Shown here piece after piece: positions 53,035 through 62,926 of a stretch of DNA of 64,000 bases; position 1 is the stretch's first letter, and each line of letters starts with the position of its first letter. Made by a program: the position numbers and the translations under genes. The stretch is from Peronospora farinosa (taxonomy: Eukaryota > Oomycota > Peronosporomycetes > Peronosporales > Peronosporaceae): contig CANTFK010000024.1 of the NCBI GenBank assembly GCA_947646735.1, forward strand, positions 62,001 through 126,000. Direction: 5' to 3'. Under the pieces are notes generated by a model. It did not search any database and was not told the DNA's origin. It saw nothing but the letters and a program-made list of their open reading frames with translations.

Positions 53035-54899
53035 CTATCTGTTGTTGGGGAGAGCCGTTCTCCCAGCTCCTGCCTCAGCTCATGGCCTGGCGAACCTGCC
53101 CGGTTAAACGATGCCCGTAGTTTAGCCTGAGCCGGAGTCACTATTGTCGCGGCCGGTCCTTGATTGTTCCGGAAAGTCCACATTCGCCATGCAGTATAGT
53201 ATTTATCCGGCTTCTGAGTAAGCCAAGCAAACGCGTGCTTTGTGCGTTGAGTTTTAACCGCTACCGAAACAGCCGCTAGTCCGATGCCTCCCGCTTGTTT
53301 TGGCGTCACAAGTAGTCCAGGATTAACCTTGTGGCGACTGCTTTCTGTCGTCGTCGCGTGCGCCCACAGGAATTGCTTGTATAGATTGTGCAGTTCTTTT
53401 TCCGCCCACCGAGGTAATTCAAAAACTATCGCGGTAAATAATAATGAGGGAAACACGATGGAGTTGAGGATTAACACACGATTCTCCACGCTCGTTGCTA
53501 CTCGTGTCGCTGTGAGAAGCCTCCTTTGAATTTTCCGGATCCGCTGGGCCCAGTTCTTGTTCACTAACTCCCCCGTTCCAACCTCATAGCCCAAGTATCG
53601 AGTTGTTGCGCCCGCGGGGACGACCGTCATTCCCTCGTACCTCTCCAGCATGACAGATCTATTCAGAAATATCAGCTGACTCTTTGCAGGTTGAACCTGT
53701 AGGCCAGCAAGAGCGCCAAATGCTCGCACAACATGTAACGCGTGGGGTATTTGCTCCGCTGTCTCGAGAAATAGGGTGGTGTCATCCACAAATGCTGAGT
53801 AAAGGTGGGTCTGCCCGGGCTGGCCGGGCACTTGTAGCCCTTTAAGGTTGGGGTCTTGCAGAAGTGCTAGGCCGAGAACATCAACTGCTAGCAAAAATAG
53901 AAGAGGTGCTAACGGGCATCCTTGCCGAATCCCTGACCGAACCTGTAGAGGTGTGGAATAACAACCATTTACGACGAAGCTGGCTGTCGTGCCGGTGTGA
54001 ATACGTCGAATGAGGTCGATGAATCGCTCGTCAAAGCTGAACTGACGTAGAGTCGCGTACAGAAAGTCCCGGTCCACGGTATCATAAGCCTTCTTGAAAT
54101 CCAGCAGCAAAATACACCGACTGAGTGCTGTCGGCACCTCCTCTTGCTCCATTGCAGTCGACAGTTGAGCCATCATCATCATAACTGGTTTGGACATTTT
54201 GCGCCCGCGCACAAAGCCTTGTTGGGAGTCGCTGATGGCCCGGGGTAACGATAGCTGTAATCTCGTTGCCAGTACCTTGGCAAACACCTTGTAGCTGGTT
54301 TGCAGTAAGGAGATCGGACGATAATCCATCGCGTCGTCCGAGTCTCCTTTTTTTCGCAGCGGGATTATTAGCGCCTCGAGAAACGAGGGAGGTAAATCCG
54401 CCCCATTGAGGATTTCATTGCTGATGCTGACTAGAGCTGGTACCAGCAGCGCTGACGTATCTTTATAGAAATCGTTGTTTAAACCATCCTGGCCGGCCGC
54501 TTTGTGCCGACTCAATCCTCGAATGGCTGAAAGCACCTCAGTCTCTGTAATCGGCTGTAATAATCGTTCATTGTCGTGATCCGTTAATTGCTGCTCCTTC
54601 GGGATCGTCACCAAATTCTTTAGAGCTGCAGGTAGTTCTTCAAGAGCTGTGGTACGGTGGCTGGAGCTGAGCACTGGTGCCCATTCAGAGGCAAACTTAT
54701 CCGCAATGGACATGTGTCGCCCAAAAGCCTCCCCATGTCGCGCTCGCACCGATGTTACCAGTTGGTTGCGTTCCCAATTGGCGACACGCTTGTAAGACCA
54801 TTTCAACCGCTCCGCCGAACGCTCCAAATTTTCGCCCATTCGGAGGAGATGCTCCTCTCGCATTTCTTCCATGTTAGCAGAAATCCACTGACGACGCAT
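53031..54899 (-). pseudogene. LINE reverse transcriptase
   Basis: A 622-codon frame with the RT blocks in order: KAAGQDGLNNDFYK (block 0-1), YRPISLLQTSYKVFAKVLA (2), QQGFVRGR (2a), LLDFKKAYDTVDRDFLY (A, catalytic Asp), GIRQGCPLAPLLFLLA (B), FVDDTTLF (C, catalytic DD pair, with V in place of the more usual A), and a thumb-like tail with NPGLLVTPKQAGGIGL. It copies the element RNA at the nicked target in family members. The catalytic residues are all present here. The frame is separated from the endonuclease frame by a one-base shift at about 54899. Confidence 0.9.
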
Positions 54900-56057
54900 C
54901 AGAAATTGTCGTCTGTTGCGCCGCCGATTTTGCTAATAAATCGCTTACGCCTCTGCTGTTCTCGTCGAGTAACAGCCCGTATGCAATTAATGCACTCATT
55001 AATATCCGCATCCCATGACTGCACTGACGGCGTGCGTCCAACCGCCGCACTATCCATTTCGCGCAACAAATCCGCCAGAACGCGGTCTGGTTGATGAGCT
55101 TTTATGGGATACGCAGGTTGACGTCGCCTAGGAGGTTTCAAAGCGGACTGTGCGTTCCGTAAATGTAATTCCACTTGCTGATGGTCCGAGTATAGGGGAG
55201 GTGGTGTTGAGGATACCCAGATGACCTGTGGCGCCCAGTCATGGGGCACGTAAATCCGGTCGATTCTGCTGGCCTTTTCGTTGTTCCAATAAGTAAAATG
55301 ATCCGTCGTATCCGCAGACTCATCGTCCTCTGCATGATCTCTTAAAAAGCCGGGCATCACTGAGCCCCGTCGCCTGCAGCAGTCCTTCTAATGCTGGACT
55401 TTCCGGTCTGCTGGCCGAGCGTTGCCCCAGTCGATCTAATTGGGGACTTTGCACGCTATTAAAATCTCCTAGTAGAACAGTGGTGCCCACAGGCATATTC
55501 CATTCCAGTAAGCCCGTAAAGAAATCTTCGCGCTCAGCCCGAATGTTAGGCGAGTATACATTGAGGATGGTCATGTCCTGTATTTTTACTCCGATGGCTC
55601 GCGGATTCCAGCGATGTTCATTCCACGCAGTGGCATCAGAAGCAGCCTGGGGCGTGAGTAAAATAGCGACACCCGCAGCCTTGGATGCGCCTATGATCCA
55701 GAACGACATTGGGGCCTGAGTGACGTCCACATGTTTTCCCCATAGACGTTTCCACTCCATTTGTAAGTCAGAAACTTCCGCCGCGGTCGTGACGTGAGTT
55801 TCTTGAATGCACCACGCGATAGGACGTCGGTGGATCGGAGTTTTCCGCCAAGCCTCCATCCAGAGTTTTCGTGTGTCTTTTTTAAACCCGAGAACATTTT
55901 GGGTTATAAGCCGACGATCCGCTATTGGATGAGATGGGTGTTCTGAGAAGCTTGCATCGTTAAGTATTGCGTGGCGTCCATAGGCATCCGCTTTAGCGAT
56001 CGCAGATTTGAAGTAGGTAGTCTTCAGCGGTATCCGTAGAGAGCCCTTAGTACTCAA
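54899..56057 (-). pseudogene. LINE APE-type endonuclease
   Basis: Two overlapping frames (56057-55320 and 55360-54899) joined by a shift near a T5 run at about 55345. Motifs of the exonuclease-endonuclease-phosphatase fold: TQNVLGF at the start, CIQETH (Glu metal ligand), ILNVYSPN, LLGDFNSV (D and N active-site pair), RIDRIYV and YSDHQQV (the SDH motif). This is the domain that nicks the target DNA. Its first codons overlap the stop of the preceding ORF (TTGAGTACTAA), so the endonuclease-RT ORF may start by re-initiation. Confidence 0.85.
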
Positions 56058-57777
56058 TAAGACTAGCTTCCTCCGTATGGGTCAGTCCCGAGCAGAAAAA
56101 TCGCTCGATTGCAACCCAATTAGCCGATTTCGTCGGGCTGTAATACGCTTCCTTATATCGTCCGTTCGTGATGATTAGTTGAATATGGGATCGAAGTTTG
56201 TCAGACACTCGTTTAGCCGTCGTTGCGCCTTTGACGAGCGCCGCTATTTCGGTGTCGTACAGTAGCGCGCACAACAAGTGCTGACTGAGCCGGGTTTTAC
56301 GCTGGGGATCGCATAATTTGAGTACATCGTCCCCCGCGTAGTTATGTGCACGGAGTAATTTCCAATCATCAGCGTTGTCAACTAGCGGCGCCAGCTTGGT
56401 ATGATGACTGCGGTGCTGCGTATTAGCGATCCATTGATCTATCCATGCTTGTGTAGGCTGGTCCTTTAATTGTTTCCGATACGTCTTAAGCCCATCCGTT
56501 AAACATGAAAGTCGACTGTCTGTCATCCAGTGCTCAAAAACGGACACGTCCAACATCTGCAAGAGCTCCCCTGGAAAGACGAAACGCTTGACATGCCACA
56601 GTAAAAGGTCCGATGCATGCCGGGCTACCCTCTGCCACTCTATCGTAGAGCTTTGAGCTGTCGGGAAAGGGATGTGGGCGGGATGTGACCACCCCTGAGA
56701 TAGTGTCTCCCACGTAGCTGCCCAATCATCTCTATCTATGCGCTCAGAGGCGTCCACATTTGTGATCTGCGACGTAATTGTGTCGTGTCGTCTTTTTTTT
56801 AAAATAGCATCATTGTGCTGGTGTCGCACCACAGTTCCAGTTACTATCCGTTCGTCTGGGGAGGCTAAATGGCCTCTTTTTCGAGCACCATCTGAAGTGT
56901 CTCGTACCCCCGCCGGAGGCGTGGTGGGGAGTGCTGGTAAAACCTCGTGCACGCCCAGTGAACTGAAATCTTGACCCACTGTAGGTTGGTGCTGTACCAG
57001 AGCTTGACACTCCCCTACTGAGGTGCGGCTTGTGTTCGACATATCATGAGGACCGTTGCCATTTGTCAGTAAACCTGCGATTTCCCTGGCCGGAGGAAAA
57101 CAGCGACGGTCGAGGTTAAGAGCCATGTGGCCCGCCGCTTGAAGCTGGCATTGCCAAAGCCTCAACCTTTCTTTCGTAATCTGCATGCGCTGAGTTAGAG
57201 CGAGTTCGGCCTCCTCGCCTTCCGCCCCCCTTAATACCGCTGCAAACTGTTGCTGAGCCGGCAGTGCCATTGTCATCGCTGCCGTTACTACCCCTTTAAT
57301 GAGGTCCCGAGACCGCGTTGGCTCGTCAATTCTAAAGAGCACGTGGAGATCGTGGTGTAAATCGGGGTGCACCGAGCATCCCTGTAACGCGGCCCAAGCC
57401 GCGTCTGGTGTACCATTCCAAGAATCTGGGTCCCATGGATCTTCCATCGGAGCATCCACCGGTGCCGTCCTCAGCGCTAGGTGTGGCTTACTCGAGTTTG
57501 CGTGCGTTACCGCAGGAAGGTCCTCAGTCGAAACCGGAGTCTTACATTCCACTTCCTCCGCAAAGTCTGGGAGCTGTCTGGTGCGACCAGTATGGAGAAG
57601 CGCCGAGTAATGTCGTTCCCAGAAATGCAGCAGCAGGGGTGGTTGTCCGGGATTCTCGATCTTGGCTGCCACGACTTCGTCTATTAAATCCATCAGTGAC
57701 AGTGTATATTCCGCAGCTGTCTCTAAAACTCGTCGATTGCGTGTGATCGTGGTTGGTATAATTTTTTGCACTGCCAC
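56047..57777 (-). pseudogene. LINE linker ORF of unknown function
   Basis: A 576-codon frame between the OTU-like region and the endonuclease. I recognise no domain. It is helical and rich in Trp and His in its second half (WKLLRAHNYAGDDVLKLCDPQRKTRLSQHLLCALL). It continues the OTU-like frame after a shift near an A6 run at about 57765. Confidence 0.7.
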
Positions 57778-58576
57778 CCCTGTTTCGGGCCATCTGATTG
57801 CTGCAGTATATAAATTTTCCGTTGCAAAAAATTAGCTGCCATGCCGACCGTGTCACTTCCCCCCCAAGTGTCGTCACTTACTTCCACTGCTCTGTTGGAA
57901 GAGCTGTTAGCAAAATCCTCGAGGAACCATCGCATTTGTGTGGCCGACTCTTGTCTCGTCATGGAGGTCCATCCTCGCTTAACATTAGCAAGCGCCTGCA
58001 CTCGATGGTCATGGGCGAGTTGACCTTCTAGATCTAACAGCCCTGAAAATTTGATGCCTCGTTTAAGGCTGGCAGTTAGCTGTTTCCTGGTCCGTCCAAA
58101 GTTGCGTCTGCTGCCGCCTGTACTATTGCCATAGCCATGCAATTTCCAGTCGCCGGCGTGACGACCGAACGGACTCCCAACTGAACTTCTACCTCTGCCA
58201 ATGTTGCTGGTGAAGTTGTCGATCTTGCGCCCATCGGCAGCGATGGAAATTTCGTGACCGTCTCCCCGGTGACTAGCTTTTGAAAAGTCTTTCTCTCTTT
58301 CTTCTTGTGCGTTAGTATAACGGGTCCCGTTGCAGCCGGTGCTGGGCCGCGCATTGTCGCTGCCGATTTTCGGTGCTTGTCGTCGGATGAAAGACGAGAC
58401 CTTTCGGTGTGGCCATGTCCTTTATTAGATTCCGTCGTCAAATCGACCACAGGTGACTTCAAAGGTTTCGCCACGCTATTGCGCTTAGTGTCAACTTTTC
58501 CTTCCGATTCGTCGTCGTCCTCCATGAGCACCTGATATACTCCGGACGTTGATGCTGAGGCAGCAGTTGCAACCAT
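57723..58576 (-). pseudogene. LINE ORF2 start with OTU-like cysteine protease
   Basis: Two frames, 58576-58076 and 58142-57723, shifted by one base near 58085. ORF2 starts with ATG at 58576, 6 bases after the ORF1 stop. After about 130 residues comes TPATGNCMAMAIVQA, comparable to the OTU catalytic-Cys motif (DGNC); then a helical part, and EVSDDTWGGSDTVGMAANFLQRKIYIL, comparable to the OTU WGG...A...I-I-L segment. The catalytic His of the usual C-terminal position is not seen before the next shift. OTU domains remove ubiquitin; several retroelements of plants, fungi and oomycetes carry one. Confidence 0.65.
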
Positions 58577-58581
58577 TTTCT

Positions 58582-60609
58582 TTACCCACTGTGATTGTGA
58601 TCGCCCCCCTTTGTCTGCCTTCGTGAGCCACGGTTGCTGCGCGGGGGGGATGGTTCCGGTTGCAGGTGGACATACTTAGCTCCTTGTTCTGCCTGAGGAG
58701 CGCTGCTCGTCCCATGAACCACTGGTAGAGTGTGCCCTGGAGAAGTCTCAGTGACGTCGACGGCCCGAGTCGGTGTTACAGCTGCTTGGGCCGCCCCTTC
58801 CGCTTCCTTTTGGAGCTTCAGCCGTTGAACCGCCATAGCCTTAATTTCTGCTATACTCGAAAACGGTTTGGCTAAGTCGGCGAGATCAAGAACATCCGCT
58901 TCGGTCACCACAATACCACCAGGTCCCTGCAACTGATCGTCGGTGAACCGACATCGCGCTAGGGTGTGCCACAGGTTTCCGCACTGCAGGCATTGTATGC
59001 GGTGGCCAACGTTTGGGTGTTTAACGATGATGGTTGTGCCAAACCAAAGTACCCGAACCACCCCATTTAAAAATGTCGGGCATCCTGCCAGTTTGAAGGT
59101 GACTCTCCAAATTGTAGACGTCCGAGAATCCGGGGTATGCGTATCCATATCTTCCATGTCAAACTCCGTTGGAATCTTTGCCTTTAAATAGGCCGCAATT
59201 CGCCCAATATCATTAAATCGGGTAAGGTTGTGCAACTGCACCGTGTATTCCACCCGTCGCCCGGTAGGTGTCCCATTAAGACCTTTCTGCCGAAGCCAAA
59301 CCGACCCCTTCTCTGGCCTGTGGGCATTGACGAGCTGGTACACGCCACCGTAATACGGTACTCGCACTTTTTTGTGGTGTTCTGCCGTCTCCCTAGTAAA
59401 GAAATAAAAGTGAATCGATTTCGTGACTTGGTCGTAGCTTATCGTCTTCGTTTGACTTAACATGCGATGTAGCGCATGAAGATTGATCCGTGCAAGTTCC
59501 GCCGACTCCAATATTGCCTCCGTAATTGCTTTTGTAGTCTGCCTGTTCGCTTTAACCGCTCGGGATTTATCCAACCGTAAAACTAGTTCACCTTCCACTT
59601 GAGCCTGGATCGTGCTGTACAGACGTAGCCGTTCCTCACTCTTAAGAACTTGTTTGATAAAGGCAGGAATACGACGACATGCCACCGTGCCTTCAACCAA
59701 CCCGACGATTATCGCCCATTCATCATCAGTACCTGCCCGTACTTGATGATGTCCTGCCGGGGCTGCGGGCGCTGCACACATCGCTTTGAATCGTTCAATT
59801 TCTGCGCATGTGAACTTCTCGGGATTAAACATGAAATCATCAAAGGTCTGAGAACTGGCGCGCTCCGGTTGCCGACGTGGTAATGACTCTCCATGTTGGA
59901 CTACCTGAGTCCACTGGTTCAGAACGGGGGCATGAGCCCATTTATGCTTGCTGGATAGACGGCGGATAATCTCCTTAAACGCCCACTTTGTAGTCAATAA
60001 TTCATGCGTGATGGCCTTTGCCATGATTTTCCACTCCGCAAAGCTCCCCTTGCCCTTAACAAAGACTTTCTCAAACAGGCCCAGCAGACTTGCCGTCTCC
60101 GCTACGCTCAGGGTAGGAAAGCGTTTCCTTTCAGTAGGCAGTGCTTCCGCTTTACACGGGACTGTCTTGTATATGTCCGCAAACAACTGTCGCACTGTCG
60201 TGCACCATGCGTCGACCTGTCCCACATTGGGCGAGTCGATCATGTCTTCCACTAGAGCCGTAAACATTTCCGCCGACGTTGCGTGTAGCGGAATTGGCGC
60301 CTGCGATCCTGGTGATTTGCCGGTTTGTGCTGGCTGGGTTGCGGCAACAGATCCTCCAGCTCTGTCATTTGGATCCTCTGCCCCCCTTATTGTCGATGAA
60401 GCCTCCCTTGTATCGGGTGGACCCTTCACTGTCACTGCCTGTTTCTGTTGCGCATGTCTGCTGCTCGGCTCTACCGGATGATGAGGCGTGGTAGATTCAC
60501 TGTCACCATGGCCCGTAACCTCCGATGCCGGAGATACAGCCTGGCCGGAGAAGATGGATCCACCAGGTTCCACGGCACCCTTGGCGCCGTTGTCATTCCG
60601 AATAGCCAC
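58582..60609 (-). CDS. LINE ORF1 (nucleic-acid binding, CCHC knuckle)
   Basis: A 675-codon frame. The first 140 residues are low-complexity (Gly, Thr, Pro); a helical part follows; near residue 535 is CLQCGNLWHTLARC, an exact CX2CX4HX4C zinc knuckle, preceded by a region that may be an RNA-binding fold (RVTFKLAGCPTFLNGVVRVLWFGTTIIVKHPNVGHRI). The C-terminus is Gln, Pro and Arg-rich. It probably coats the element RNA. The frame has no ATG near its 5' end (it opens after a stop at about 60790); an ATG in another frame at 60740 could have been its start if a base was lost. Confidence 0.75.
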   Translation of the reverse strand: MAIRNDNGAKGAVEPGGSIFSGQAVSPASEVTGHGDSESTTPHHPVEPSSRHAQQKQAVTVKGPPDTREASSTIRGAEDPNDRAGGSVAATQPAQTGKSPGSQAPIPLHATSAEMFTALVEDMIDSPNVGQVDAWCTTVRQLFADIYKTVPCKAEALPTERKRFPTLSVAETASLLGLFEKVFVKGKGSFAEWKIMAKAITHELLTTKWAFKEIIRRLSSKHKWAHAPVLNQWTQVVQHGESLPRRQPERASSQTFDDFMFNPEKFTCAEIERFKAMCAAPAAPAGHHQVRAGTDDEWAIIVGLVEGTVACRRIPAFIKQVLKSEERLRLYSTIQAQVEGELVLRLDKSRAVKANRQTTKAITEAILESAELARINLHALHRMLSQTKTISYDQVTKSIHFYFFTRETAEHHKKVRVPYYGGVYQLVNAHRPEKGSVWLRQKGLNGTPTGRRVEYTVQLHNLTRFNDIGRIAAYLKAKIPTEFDMEDMDTHTPDSRTSTIWRVTFKLAGCPTFLNGVVRVLWFGTTIIVKHPNVGHRIQCLQCGNLWHTLARCRFTDDQLQGPGGIVVTEADVLDLADLAKPFSSIAEIKAMAVQRLKLQKEAEGAAQAAVTPTRAVDVTETSPGHTLPVVHGTSSAPQAEQGAKYVHLQPEPSPPRSNRGSRRQTKGGDHNHSG

Positions 60610-60842
60610 TGCCGCCAGAACTGCGCCTCGGTTTGAGCTGTCGTCCAGTATGTCGTCGACGACGCCCTGTCCGTTGGCTGGGCCGTTCCCTGTCGTCGTT
60701 GTCGACTCGGCCTTTTCATCCCCCCTCCCGGAGGAGGTAGGTGAGGCGGCCTCATTACGCTCTCTCTTGTAAGCCAGTGAAGACCGTTCCTTTTATACTC
60801 CAACGTGACCAGATTTGATCACTGCGCCGCAAATTGGGGAGT

Positions 60843-60858
60843 GAAAGGATCGTGTGTG
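60843..60858. repeat. LINE target-site duplication, right
   Basis: GAAAGGATCGTGTGTG, the exact partner of 51433-51448. It marks the 5' edge of the minus-strand LINE. Confidence 0.88.
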
Positions 60859-61405
60859 AGAGCTGTCAGGTTTTCAAGGTCCAAATGTACATGGGACGGT
60901 CTCACCTGATCGGCGGTCGATGGGTAGGACGAGACAGGGCAACAGCTGGACAGATGGGACGGCCAAGCAACAACTGGACGGTTGGGACAAGGCGATACGG
61001 TTGCATTATGGGACCACCGAACGAGATGGGCAGATGCCGTCTGACACTTATATGGTCAAGTTGCAGTGCCGTTGAAGTGCATGTTGTTGTATTAACGAAC
61101 GAAAGTAGTTAATATTAAATATATTTTACTCATACTTTTAAATACCTTTGCACAAGTGCAGATCAAGACGCATCATGAATTAACAGTAAACGACATAAAT
61201 GTGCACTTGAATAGCAAAAACAGGTTCAAGACAACAACTAGACGTCAACAGAAATTATGTGATGCCAAGACGGCACATTGCTAGAAACGACGATGAATCG
61301 ATAGCATGGACGCGAAATCTAATAACCTACCGCAGGTTATAACCGTGTCGAATGATAATCTATGGATGGGAGGTCTGTACATGCATTCGGGATTCCCCAC
61401 TACCT
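60859..61405. other. Intergenic upstream of effector 2
   Basis: The first 230 bp are GC-rich and contain repeated GGGAC-type words with an open frame, perhaps a retrotransposon fragment; I could not place it. The rest is AT-rich. The effector duplication unit begins at about 61385. Confidence 0.45.
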
Positions 61406-61421
61406 CCTCACTTTCCATTTT
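61406..61421 (+). promoter_or_regulatory. Oomycete initiator (Inr) of effector gene 2
   Basis: CCTCACTTTCCATTTT, identical to 45570-45585, 39-54 bases upstream of the ATG at 61460. Confidence 0.7.
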
Positions 61422-61459
61422 GCTCCAAGCTCACCGTGTCAAGTATCAAGATAGTTGCC

Positions 61460-62926
61460 ATGTTAAGGGCAGTCCGAGTTTCCTGCACGCTGGTTGTGAT
61501 CGCGCTCGTCATTTGCTCATCTCCAACCGTGGCAACCCCCAAGTCAACTTCTGCGGGCGTCGCGTTGAATACGCTGCAATCGTCTCATGCTCCGGCCGTG
61601 ATGAAGCGGCGCTTGAGGCGTACCATGGCCATGGAGACGACTGAAACTTTTGAAGAGAGGGCTTTTACCTCCTCTATTCCAGAACTGACTAACATCTTTT
61701 CCAACCTGAAGCCCGCTTCTTCGACATTGACTTTCGAGAACACTCAAAGTGGAATGTGGCGACTGATGCGGCAATCGTCGGATAACGTGTTTAAGCTTTT
61801 GAAGCTCGACAAAATCGACAAACTTGACAAGATCGCCACGGAAGGAACCAAACTGTTTGAAAACCCAAGCTTTAAGAAGTGGGTCAATTTTGTTTACAAA
61901 AGAAAATCAGAAAAACCCGAAGCAACGACTGAGGCAATTTTTGCGACTCTGGCAGCTCATTACGGTGACGGTGCTAATTTGGCTAGACTTCTCGAACTTG
62001 GAAAGTTGCACAGAGGTGATAAACACATCGCTGATCTCGCTGCAGCCCTGCAAGTGGCGCAGCTCGAAAAGTGGAATAAGAACGAGAAAACGGTAGAAGA
62101 CGTCTTAGAGATTTTGGAGCTGGATAAGACACAAGGCAATCCTCTTCTAGACCCACTCTTTGTGGCGTTGTCCGCATATGTCAAGTTTAAACACCCAAAC
62201 GACCCCACAGCGGCATCTGATGCAATGCTGACGGCTTTTCGAAAATTTTACAAGGACGACAAAGCTTGGGCCAGATTTCTTTTTCCTGATACGAGCACCG
62301 AACCCTTTGCTGGTCTCGCTGCAGCCCTGCAAGTGGCGCAGCTCGAAAAGTGGAATAAGAACGAGAAAACGGTAGAAGACGTCTTAGAGATTTTGGAGCT
62401 GGATAAGACACAAGGCAATCCTCTTCTAGACCCACTCTTTGTGACGTTGTCCGCTTATGTCAAGTTTAAACATCCAAACGACCCCACAGCGGCAACTAAG
62501 GCAATGTTGACGGCTTTTCGAAATTTTTACACGGACGACACAGCTTGGGCCAAAATTTTAGTTGATGGAACGAGGACTGACAGTGTGAAAAATATCGCCT
62601 ACGACCTGCTATATTTGCAGCTCTCACTGTGGGAGGAAGGAGAGAAAACGCTTTTTACGCATTTGGGGCTGGATCAGATTGAAGGGGAACTGTTTGAAAG
62701 CCCACTATTCAAGCGGTGGGCTGCCATCGTCGACGGTATACACCTATACGCTCCCAACACGGCAAGTGATGTAATCTTGTCAACTCTGGCAGCTCATTTT
62801 GGTGAAAAAGCTGCATGGGCTGATATTCTTATTGCTGGAAAAAAGGTTCCCGATATGGAATATTTTGCCAGAAGGCTGGAAATGAGACAAATCGAGAGGT
62901 GGCGTGACATTGAAAAAAAAGTGTGA
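61460..62926 (+). CDS. Secreted RXLR-EER protein with WY-type repeats, copy 2
   Basis: A 488-residue paralogue of the 45624 gene, about 80% alike in the aligned first half. Signal peptide about 1-25; RRLR at 50-53; EER at 65-67 (preceded by F). It has one extra WY-type module because a 279-bp (93-codon) segment is tandemly duplicated (62042-62320 and 62321-62599). It ends with a TGA immediately after an A8 run (62913-62920), at the same place where copy 1 loses the frame; the next module is again open in a different frame (62923-63363). The host target is unknown. Confidence 0.88.
   Translation: MLRAVRVSCTLVVIALVICSSPTVATPKSTSAGVALNTLQSSHAPAVMKRRLRRTMAMETTETFEERAFTSSIPELTNIFSNLKPASSTLTFENTQSGMWRLMRQSSDNVFKLLKLDKIDKLDKIATEGTKLFENPSFKKWVNFVYKRKSEKPEATTEAIFATLAAHYGDGANLARLLELGKLHRGDKHIADLAAALQVAQLEKWNKNEKTVEDVLEILELDKTQGNPLLDPLFVALSAYVKFKHPNDPTAASDAMLTAFRKFYKDDKAWARFLFPDTSTEPFAGLAAALQVAQLEKWNKNEKTVEDVLEILELDKTQGNPLLDPLFVTLSAYVKFKHPNDPTAATKAMLTAFRNFYTDDTAWAKILVDGTRTDSVKNIAYDLLYLQLSLWEEGEKTLFTHLGLDQIEGELFESPLFKRWAAIVDGIHLYAPNTASDVILSTLAAHFGEKAAWADILIAGKKVPDMEYFARRLEMRQIERWRDIEKKV
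62042..62599 (+). repeat. Tandem 279-bp WY-module duplication
   Basis: Two direct copies with a period of exactly 279 bp (93 codons), starting GCAGCCCTGCAAGTGGCGCA. The first 140 bp or so are nearly identical; later parts have drifted (KAWARFLFPDTS against TAWAKILVDGTR). Copy 1 of the effector has only one such unit. Confidence 0.85.

Larger units (their letters stand above)
51449..60842 (-). mobile_element. Full-length 9.4-kb LINE with APE endonuclease and RT
   Basis: A non-LTR retrotransposon on the minus strand: 5' end at 60842, 3' end at 51449, bounded by an exact 16-bp target-site duplication. Order from the 5' end: ORF1 with a CCHC zinc knuckle, an OTU-like protease region, a long linker ORF, APE-type endonuclease, reverse transcriptase and a C-terminal Cys/His finger. 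The last stop is only about 30 bases from the 3' end and there is no poly(A) or visible A-rich repeat tail. At least five single-base frameshifts break the ORFs, so this copy is probably dead, or the assembly has indel errors. The exact repeat at both ends means the insertion is not very old. Confidence 0.9.

Noticed and set aside
51481..60803. Many plus-strand ORFs across the LINE
   Set aside because: They are shadows of the minus-strand retrotransposon frames, which carry the RT, endonuclease and zinc-finger motifs.
60834..61112. 92-codon ORF after the LINE as a possible gene
   Set aside because: It starts in the LINE target repeat and its sequence is simple GGGAC-rich text without a domain; perhaps a transposon fragment, but not supportable.
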